From Micromonospora saelicesensis (lineage in GTDB: Bacteria > Actinomycetota > Actinomycetes > Mycobacteriales > Micromonosporaceae), in the NCBI RefSeq assembly GCF_900091575.1, contig NZ_FMCR01000001.1, positions 1,426,001-1,490,000 of the forward strand: a stretch of 64,000 nucleotides of DNA, in the 5' to 3' direction. Under the pieces are notes generated by a model that had not been told where the DNA came from, made no database searches, and saw only the letters and a program-made list of their open reading frames with translations. The translations under genes were made by a program, and so were the position numbers. This document shows positions 57,809 to 64,000 of the stretch, in pieces (within the stretch, counting starts at the first letter, position 1; each line of letters opens with the position of its first letter).

Positions 57809-58831
57809 TCACCCTACCCGCGCCGAATACCGGCTGTCCGAGCCGGACCCAGGCACTCCGCACTCCGGGCCACTCACCCAGGCCCACCGGGCACCGGTTG
57901 CGTCGGTGAAGTGGATGACCAGCGCCTGTTCGCCCTGGAACCGCGCGTAGTCGATCACCTCGACCACCAGTGGGGCCGATCCGTGCTCCGCCGCGACGCT
58001 GGCCAGACAGCTGGTCAGCGCGGCTTCGTCGGTCAGCCGGGCCAGCCGGTCCGACCCGTCGGGAGAGGGACGGCGCTCGCCCTCGGCATCCACCTTTGGC
58101 TGCTCGCCCGGGGTGTTGCCGGTCGGCCGGCTGGCAGCCGGTGTGCGTGGCACGCCCGTGCCGTAGGCGTTGGCGAGGGTCTGCGGGGTGTAGTTCGTAC
58201 CACTGCGCAGTGCCGGCCCGGTGGTGCGGGCCGTCCCGGCCCCCGCGACGCCCTCCGGCGCGCTCGCCGGCTGGTTCATGGCGTTGGTGTCAGCGGAGTC
58301 GTCCGACGCCCGCATCGAGAGCTGATTGAGGCCCAGCGCGACGGCGATGACGGCGATCGCGGCGGCGGCCACGGGTGCGCCACGGCGGGCCCAGCCGCGC
58401 TGGCGGCGGCCCGGACCGGTGGACGTCGGGCGCCCCGACCCGCCGGGCGTGGGGACGGGAGGCCGGCGACCGGCACCGCCCTGCGCCGGTACGACCAACG
58501 GCGTCGCCGTGTCGCCGTCCCGATCGAGGCTGGGCGCGCCGGCGGATGCCTTCTCGGTCGAGGTGTCGGTCGTCGGCTCCGCGGAGGCCAACGCGGCCAG
58601 GAGGCGGTCGGTGATCGCCGACGGCATCTCCGGGGACGGCTCGCCCCAGCGGCTCAGGTCCGTCCTGACCTCGGTCACGGCGGGGGCCAGCAGCGCGTAC
58701 GCCTCGGCCCAGGACGGGTCCGCGGAGACCAGTCGGGCGACCTCGTCCTGCTGCGGGGTGCCGTCCAACGCCCCGCCGAGGTAGTCAGCGAGGAGGTCGA
58801 TGTCGACCTCCCGGAACCCCTCGGTCGTCAC
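57809..58831 (-). CDS. Putative anti-sigma factor for SigM
   Basis: A 340-aa membrane protein. The N-terminal cytosolic part (residues 1-150) includes DIDLLADYLGGALDGTPQQD and a Pro/Arg-rich linker, a single membrane helix lies near 155-172 (PVAAAAIAVIAVALGLNQL), and the outer part ends with VIDYARFQGEQALVIHFTDA and RWAWVSGPECGVPG. There is no zinc anti-sigma motif. It follows sigM with the GTGA overlap usual for sigma/anti-sigma pairs. Confidence 0.7.
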   Translation of the reverse strand: MTTEGFREVDIDLLADYLGGALDGTPQQDEVARLVSADPSWAEAYALLAPAVTEVRTDLSRWGEPSPEMPSAITDRLLAALASAEPTTDTSTEKASAGAPSLDRDGDTATPLVVPAQGGAGRRPPVPTPGGSGRPTSTGPGRRQRGWARRGAPVAAAAIAVIAVALGLNQLSMRASDDSADTNAMNQPASAPEGVAGAGTARTTGPALRSGTNYTPQTLANAYGTGVPRTPAASRPTGNTPGEQPKVDAEGERRPSPDGSDRLARLTDEAALTSCLASVAAEHGSAPLVVEVIDYARFQGEQALVIHFTDATGARWAWVSGPECGVPGSGSDSRYSARVG

Positions 58832-59538
58832 GTGTCCTCCTGGTTGGCGTCCCGCCGGTACCGACCTGACCCCGATCCGACGCCCTGCACCGGGTCGGGG
58901 TTCCCCGGCGTGACGCCCGGCACGCCCGTGATCGGGGTGATGGGGTCCGGGCGGGCCGAAGGCGTCGCGACGGCGGCGGGGCGGAGGTGCCCGAGCAGCA
59001 CGGCCAGCCGCGCCCGGCCCCTGGCACACCGGCTCTTCACGGTGCCCTCGGCGACGCCGAGGATGCGGGCGACCTCGGCGACCGGATAGCCCTGTACGTC
59101 GACCAGCACCAGAGCGGCGCGCTGCTCAAGGGGCAGCGCGGCGAGCGCCTCGCGGACCACCAGCACGGTGTCGTGGTCCGTCACCGGTGCCGCCGGCTCG
59201 AGCCCGCCGGTGCCGTCGTCGGCCCGGTTGCCGTCCGGCAGCGGCACGGTGGGATGCGCCTGCCGGCGTCGGATCCGGTCCAGGCAGGCGTTGACCACGA
59301 TCCGGTGCAGCCAGGTGGTGACGGCGGAGTCGCCGCGGAAGCGGGCCGCCGCCCGATGCGCCGACAGCAGGGCGTCCTGGAGGGCGTCGGCTGCCTCCTC
59401 GCGGTCGCCGAGCGTCCGCAGGGCCACCGCCCACAGCCGGTCCCGGTGCCGGTGGAACAGTTCGGCGAAGGCGTCCCGGTCTCCGGCGGCGTGCGCGCGC
59501 AGCAGCTCCAGGTCCTCTGCGGCGGCGCGCCCGTCCAT
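58828..59538 (-). CDS. sigM: ECF RNA polymerase sigma factor SigM
   Basis: A 236-aa group 4 sigma factor. Region 2 has DAFAELFHRHRDRLWAVALR and ADALQDALLSAHRAAARF; region 4 has LPLEQRAALVLVDVQGYPVA and LGVAEGTVKSRCARGRARL. The C-terminal tail is Pro/Gly-rich. In actinomycetes sigM lies beside trxB/trxA, as here, and responds to envelope stress. ATG 59538 is preferred over GTG 59541. Confidence 0.87.
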   Translation of the reverse strand: MDGRAAAEDLELLRAHAAGDRDAFAELFHRHRDRLWAVALRTLGDREEAADALQDALLSAHRAAARFRGDSAVTTWLHRIVVNACLDRIRRRQAHPTVPLPDGNRADDGTGGLEPAAPVTDHDTVLVVREALAALPLEQRAALVLVDVQGYPVAEVARILGVAEGTVKSRCARGRARLAVLLGHLRPAAVATPSARPDPITPITGVPGVTPGNPDPVQGVGSGSGRYRRDANQEDT

Positions 59539-59581
59539 CACCGCGCCCAGTGCGAGCGGTGCCCGGACCGTGGAGCCCGGC

Positions 59582-61189
59582 TCACGACCCCTGGACCGTA
59601 ATCTCCTGCACCCCCAGCTTGAACCCGTTCTCGGACGGCGGCAGCTCGGTGATCCAGAACAGCAGGTACCGGTATTTCTGGTCTGCGTCGAAGCCGTTGA
59701 ACGTCATGGTGGTGCCGTCGTGGTCCTCGAACGGCTGGCCGATGGCGGTCTTGTAGCTCGCCACCAACTGCTTGTCACCGCTGGTGCTGGACGGCGGGTT
59801 GGTCGTGCCGGCGAGCAGCTGGGCGGACGCGCCGGTGGCCGACAGCACTGCCTGCACCGACTTGACGGTGTGCGGCTCGCCGAGGTCGATCCAGACGCCC
59901 ATGCCCTTCTTCAGGTTGCCGAAGTTGGGCTTGTTCTCGTAGGTCTCGGTCTCCCAGCCCTTGTCCTCGTCGCCGTCGATGACCCTCTCGGCGTTCCGGA
60001 CCTCACTGCGATTGCTGCTGTCCGGGTCGATGATCCGGACGTTCTTCACGGTCAGCTTGCGGGCCGTCGCGGCGGCCGGGGTGGCGTCGCCGGCCGGCGC
60101 ACTGGAGGTCGGCGCGGCGGCCGGGGTGGGCTGCGGGTCCTCGTCGTCGCCGCCCAGGGCGATGATCCCGATCAGCAGACCGACCAGGGCGACGGCCAGC
60201 AGGCTGGCGATGCCGAAGGCGACCTTGCGGCCCCCGGCCGCGGCCAGCGGTGACGGCTCTTCCCCGGTTTCGGCGGCGAAGCGCAGCGGCCCGCTGTTGT
60301 CGAGGTAGTGCTCATCCTCGGCCGGCACGTCCAGTCGCGCCAACTCGGCGGCGAGCACGTCGGAGGACGGCGGCGCGATCTCGGCGTCGAGCAGGTCCAT
60401 GGTCAGGTCGTCCAGGTACGCCGGAACGCCCGCCCGCACCTGGCGCGGGGCCGCGATGGCACCTCCGGCATCCCGAACAGCGTCCGGGATGGCGGCGCGG
60501 CCGTGGCCGGCAGTGGCGCCGCGCAGTGGTGCCTCGGCGTGCGGCCAGGAGCCGGTCAGCGCGAAGTAGAGGACACCGCCGACCGCCCGGATGTCGTTCT
60601 CCTGGCTGTCGGCGCCGTCGGTGCGGGCGTCGGCAAGGACCACCCGGCCCTCATCGCTGATCATGACCGTGCCGGGGTGGACGTTGCCGTGCACCATGCC
60701 GGTGGCGTGCACCGCGGCGAGCGCGCTCGCGACGGCGTTGCCGATCGCGGTGGCCCGAGCGGGGTCCAGAGGGCCGTCGGTCGCCAGGTCCCGCAGGGAC
60801 TGCCCGTCGACCCACTCGCGCACCACGTACGCCCGGTCGGCCTCGTCGATCGCGTCGTAGACGCCGACCAGGTTGGGGTGGATGACCCGACTGGCCGCGA
60901 CGGCGGCCTGAAGCATCTCGGTGGCGGAGTCGCCACCCGGGTAACGCAGCACCACGGCAACGGGACGGCGCAGGATGACGTCGACCCCGCGCCAGACCAG
61001 CCGACCCGCACTGTCGTTGTTGATGTGCTCAACCAGTTCGTACCGCTCGGCGAGGACTTCACCGGCCGTGGGAGCACCGAAGGTCATGACCGGAGGAGCG
61101 CTTTCGTCCGCCTCCTGACCCTCGCCGACCTGGGTCACCCGTCCTCCCTCGGTGATCGTGTCGATCGATGAACCCGAACTGCTGGGCAT
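59582..61189 (-). CDS. Membrane pseudokinase associated with MurJ
   Basis: A 535-aa protein: a protein-kinase-like domain (about 45-300), a membrane helix (FGIASLLAVALVGLLIGIIA near residue 370), and an extracellular domain resembling a discoidin/carbohydrate-binding fold. The kinase is dead: the VAVK lysine is missing (VAVVLRY), HRD is HGN (MVHGNVHPG, residues 167-170), and DFG is DAR (LADARTDG). In mycobacterial MviN the same parts are fused to the C-terminus of MurJ; here they are a separate gene immediately after murJ. ATG 61189 (MPSSSG) is chosen; ATG 61303 is in frame and possible. Confidence 0.78.
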   Translation of the reverse strand: MPSSSGSSIDTITEGGRVTQVGEGQEADESAPPVMTFGAPTAGEVLAERYELVEHINNDSAGRLVWRGVDVILRRPVAVVLRYPGGDSATEMLQAAVAASRVIHPNLVGVYDAIDEADRAYVVREWVDGQSLRDLATDGPLDPARATAIGNAVASALAAVHATGMVHGNVHPGTVMISDEGRVVLADARTDGADSQENDIRAVGGVLYFALTGSWPHAEAPLRGATAGHGRAAIPDAVRDAGGAIAAPRQVRAGVPAYLDDLTMDLLDAEIAPPSSDVLAAELARLDVPAEDEHYLDNSGPLRFAAETGEEPSPLAAAGGRKVAFGIASLLAVALVGLLIGIIALGGDDEDPQPTPAAAPTSSAPAGDATPAAATARKLTVKNVRIIDPDSSNRSEVRNAERVIDGDEDKGWETETYENKPNFGNLKKGMGVWIDLGEPHTVKSVQAVLSATGASAQLLAGTTNPPSSTSGDKQLVASYKTAIGQPFEDHDGTTMTFNGFDADQKYRYLLFWITELPPSENGFKLGVQEITVQGS

Positions 61190-61634
61190 GTGGCTTCCCG
61201 CTCTGCCGTTGAAGGAACCGGCCGACCGGTGTCGACGCCCAGCGTCGGCCCCTGCCGTACCCGTCGAGAGCGACCTTACCCGGCTTGCCCGTCTCTCCGA
61301 CATGTCATCTTCCCGCCGTACCTGGCGGGGTTCCGGCAGTCGAAGCGCTCGTCCGGTTACGACCGTTGTCAGCCACGTTGCTGGCACATGTACTAGCTAA
61401 TCTACGGCCTCACCGCAAGTGACCGACGCCGGGGCTGGGCTGGCGTGCCGCTCGCGCTACCTCGTACGTTCCCACCGATCGGGTCGCCACCCTCAGCCGT
61501 ACGGTTGGTTATCCACAGGCCGAAGCGGCGGTTGACCGGCGAATCGCGGAGTTATCCACAGGTGCATCCCCAGCCTGGTGATCCGTGGTCACGGTCCGTA
61601 TGGGTGCCAACTTGTTGTAATCAGATGCGAACGT
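61190..61634. promoter_or_regulatory. murJ-pseudokinase gap with DnaA boxes
   Basis: A 445-bp gap (or 331 bp if the longer start is used). It contains two perfect TTATCCACA boxes at 61509-61517 and 61552-61560. On the minus strand TAGATT near 61396-61401 may be the -10 for the pseudokinase gene. No other gene is seen. Confidence 0.6.
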
Positions 61635-63386
61635 TCAGCGACCGAGGCGCCGGCGAACCATCCCGACCACCTCGGTGATCTCGCCGATCTTCAGCAGCAT
61701 GGCCAGACCCAGGTAGGTCCCGCCGATCACCACGCCACCGATCACGAGCTGCACGACGGCCTGCATCCAACTTGGCCTGTCGCCGCCCGGCAGAAGACTC
61801 ACGACGAGGAGGCCGACCAGTGCGGCCCCCAAGGCGGCGACCGCCACCCGACCGAGCGTGCGCAGGATGGCACCCATCCCGATCCGGCCCACACGGGGCC
61901 GCAGCAGCCACGCGGAGGCGAAGGCGGCAGCCAGGTAGGACACGGCGTTGCCGATCATCATCCCGGCCGCGGCGAAGTGGGCGGCGAAGGCGACGTAGAG
62001 CACCACCTGCACGCCGATCCGCAGGGCGACCACCGGGATGTTGATCAGCGCCGGGGTGCGGGTGTCCGGCAGGGCGTAGAAGGCGAAGGTGAAGAGCTGG
62101 CTGATCGCGAACGGCACCAGCGCCAGCGCCGCCAGGAGCAGCACCAGCGAGGTGTCTGCCGCATTCTCGTCGGTGAACGCGCCGTAGCGGAACAGCGTCA
62201 CGGCCAGCGGAGTCGCCAGTACGGCGTAGCAGACCGCGATCGGGGCGAGCACCGCCGAGACGGTGCGCGTGCCCCGCGACAGGTCGGCGGCGACGTCGGA
62301 GTAGCGGCCGTCAGCGGCGGCTGCGCTCATCCGAGGCATCAGTGCCGTGATGATCGATACGGCGATGATGCCGTGCGCCATCATCAGCAGCAGGAACACG
62401 TTGTTGTAGATCAGCGGGCCGGCAGCGTTCTCCTTGCCGGCCCGGTTGAGCAGGTTGAACAGCACGATCAGGCCGACCTGGCTCACCGCGACGTAGCAGA
62501 ACATCCAGCCGCCGAGACGCCCCAGCTCCCGTAGCCCGAGAGTGCGGAAGTCGAACCGGAACTTCCACCGGAAGCCGACCTTGCGCAACGCCGGCAGGAG
62601 GCCGGCGGCCTGGATCGCAACGCCGAGCAGGGTGCCGCCGCCGATCAGCAGAATCCGGCCGGGGGTCATCTGGTCGGGCCGGACGATCTCGGCCCCGAAG
62701 ATCGCGATGTACAACCCGGCGGTGGCGATCACCACGATGTTGTTGAGGATCGGCGCCCACATCGGCGCGGCGAAGTGACCCCGGGTGTTGAGCACCGCGC
62801 TGATCAACGCACTGAGACCGGTGAAGAAGATCATCGGCAACATCAGGTACGACAGCGCCGTGACGAGATCCCGGAAGTCGGTCCCCGTCTTCTTGCTGGC
62901 GTAGAGCGACGTCAGCACCGAGGCGAACGCGACCGCGATCAGCGCCGCCACGGCCAGGGCCAGCACCGCCAGGGTCAGCAGCCGCTGGGCGTACGCCTGC
63001 CCGCCGTCGGTGTCGACCCTGCGCCGACGGACCAGCACCGGGATCAACACGCTGGTGAGGATGCCGCCGAGCAGGAACTCGTAGACCATGCCGGGCAGGA
63101 TCTGCGCGGTGGTGTACGCGTCACCCACCAACGCCCCACCCAGCGCGGCGGTCAACGCCAACGTGCGCAGGAAGCCGGTACCCCGGCTGACCAGGCTGCC
63201 GATCGCCATCACCGCACTGTTGGCCGCCGCGCTCGCCTCGCCCACCTGCTCCTGCGGCGGCGCGGTCGACTCCATGGCCGGCTGGTTCAGCGGCTCGGCG
63301 GAGATGAAGGTGGCGCCGTCCCCGGGACGGACACCGGGGCCGCCGTCGTTCGCGGCGTTGGCGCTGCGGTAGAGCCCGCCGCTCAT
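61635..63386 (-). CDS. murJ: Lipid II flippase MurJ
   Basis: A 583-aa MOP-family membrane protein with about 14 helices that flips lipid II for peptidoglycan synthesis. SLVSRGTGFLRTLALTAALG begins the MurJ core, and FRYGAFTDENAAD and LFTFAFYALPDTRTP are MurJ-typical. The first 65 residues are a cytosolic extension. ATG 63386 has GGGAGG upstream. Unlike the mycobacterial protein it ends after the membrane part; the kinase-like module is in the next gene. Confidence 0.94.
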   Translation of the reverse strand: MSGGLYRSANAANDGGPGVRPGDGATFISAEPLNQPAMESTAPPQEQVGEASAAANSAVMAIGSLVSRGTGFLRTLALTAALGGALVGDAYTTAQILPGMVYEFLLGGILTSVLIPVLVRRRRVDTDGGQAYAQRLLTLAVLALAVAALIAVAFASVLTSLYASKKTGTDFRDLVTALSYLMLPMIFFTGLSALISAVLNTRGHFAAPMWAPILNNIVVIATAGLYIAIFGAEIVRPDQMTPGRILLIGGGTLLGVAIQAAGLLPALRKVGFRWKFRFDFRTLGLRELGRLGGWMFCYVAVSQVGLIVLFNLLNRAGKENAAGPLIYNNVFLLLMMAHGIIAVSIITALMPRMSAAAADGRYSDVAADLSRGTRTVSAVLAPIAVCYAVLATPLAVTLFRYGAFTDENAADTSLVLLLAALALVPFAISQLFTFAFYALPDTRTPALINIPVVALRIGVQVVLYVAFAAHFAAAGMMIGNAVSYLAAAFASAWLLRPRVGRIGMGAILRTLGRVAVAALGAALVGLLVVSLLPGGDRPSWMQAVVQLVIGGVVIGGTYLGLAMLLKIGEITEVVGMVRRRLGR

Positions 63387-63512
63387 CTCCAGCCTCCCAG
63401 GGGTACGTCGAGTCGGACACCGACCCGCACGCCACAGACCATAGTCAACCCCCACCCGTTACCCGCGCCCGGCGGATCGGATCACACCCCGGCCCGATAA
63501 GCTGGCGATCCC

Positions 63513-64000
63513 ATGTCCGAAGCCTCCGCTCCTCACGCCGCCGACCGCCGCGAACTCACCGCCGCGCAGCGCAACGCCGTCGCCGAACTACTCCGGGTGT
63601 CCCCGGTCGCCGACGAGTTGGGCCGCCGCTTCGTCCGCGCCGGTCACGAGTTGCACCTGGTGGGCGGTTCGGTGCGGGATGCCCTGCTCGGTCGACTCGG
63701 GGATGACCTCGACTTCTGCACCGACGCGCACCCCGACGAGACCCTGCGGATCATCAAGGGCTGGGCCGAGTCGATCTGGGAGACCGGTCGGGAGTTCGGC
63801 ACCATCGGCGCTCAGCGCGACGGCCTCCGACTGGAGATCACCACCTTCCGCGCGGAGTCGTACGACCAGGTCAGCCGCAACCCGGTGGTGGTGTACGGCA
63901 CCAGCCTCGACGAGGACCTGAAGCGGCGCGACTTCACGATCAACGCGATGGCGGTCAGCCTGCCGGACCACCGGTTCACCGACCCGCACGGTGGGCTGGA
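63513..64000 (+). CDS. pcnB: CCA-adding tRNA nucleotidyltransferase (5' part)
   Basis: The first 162 codons of a class II nucleotidyltransferase that adds or repairs the tRNA 3' CCA. The catalytic metal motif is GGSVRDALLGRLGDDLDFCT, and the template region has RRDFTINAMAV. The gene continues past the window end. TAAGCT (63498-63503) lies 9 nt before the ATG, fitting a leaderless or very short leader. Its product would complete tRNA-Ile above, which lacks an encoded CCA. Confidence 0.93.
   Translation, partial: MSEASAPHAADRRELTAAQRNAVAELLRVSPVADELGRRFVRAGHELHLVGGSVRDALLGRLGDDLDFCTDAHPDETLRIIKGWAESIWETGREFGTIGAQRDGLRLEITTFRAESYDQVSRNPVVVYGTSLDEDLKRRDFTINAMAVSLPDHRFTDPHGGL

Overview
The window is GC-rich actinobacterial chromosome around the replication origin. 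Gene order (rpmH, dnaA, dnaN, gnd, recF, dciA, gyrB, gyrA), the protein sequences and TTTCACGTGAAA-type parS sites point to a member of the Micromonosporaceae, most likely Micromonospora or a close relative. This is inferred from the sequence alone; no database search was made.

Layout. 1-6.9 kb: HSP90-type chaperone, MFS exporter, FAD monooxygenase with a divergent TetR regulator, and a SigE-type sigma factor coupled to a membrane propeller protein. 6.9-11 kb: rhodanese, an SGNH hydrolase pair, and a second sigma/propeller pair in mirror orientation. 11-18.6 kb: proS, a CBS protein, SufE, a DsbA-like oxidoreductase, YbaK, an SDR protein, a GAP-family membrane protein, an MFS exporter and small membrane proteins. 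18.7-23.3 kb: a very large P-type ATPase that appears translationally coupled to a 22-codon upstream ORF. 23.4-27.5 kb: a DUF418/TetR divergon, an MBL-fold hydrolase, a CBS protein and a hypothetical protein. 27.5-33.6 kb: tRNA-Ala, a DLW-39-like 42-aa gene, tRNA-Ile, DUF3566, gyrA and gyrB, all leftward. 34-35.5 kb: three accessory genes separating gyrB from dciA. 35.5-42 kb: dciA, recF, gnd, dnaN, oriC and dnaA, all leftward. 42.5-48.7 kb: rpmH, rnpA, yidD, yidC, khpB/jag, rsmG, parA and parB, rightward. 48.7-50.4 kb: a gene-poor partition region with three perfect parS sites (two more lie inside parA), tandem G-rich repeats and DnaA-box-like sites. 50.4-64 kb: a HIT-like protein with a low-complexity tail, ddl, an aminotransferase, a GNAT protein, a CwlM-like amidase, trxA, trxB, a sigM/anti-sigma pair, a pseudokinase, murJ and the start of a CCA-adding enzyme.

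Together the core genes handle initiation (DnaA, oriC), elongation and repair (DnaN, RecF, DciA), topology (GyrAB), segregation (ParAB, parS), membrane protein insertion (RnpA-YidD-YidC-KhpB) and envelope/redox control (MurJ with its pseudokinase, the CwlM-like protein, thioredoxin, SigM). Start codons were chosen from Shine-Dalgarno sequences, stop/start overlaps, or TANNNT hexamers 6-9 nt upstream of the start, which suggest leaderless mRNAs.

Most notable: perfect DnaA boxes outside oriC (gyrB-gyrA gap, dnaA leader, 50.1 kb, 61.5 kb), the parS/G-rich repeat region with a degenerate HIT-like neighbour, the short ORF coupled to the giant P-type ATPase, a 75-bp imperfect palindrome at 6.8 kb, and a stand-alone pseudokinase next to murJ that corresponds to the C-terminal part of mycobacterial MviN.
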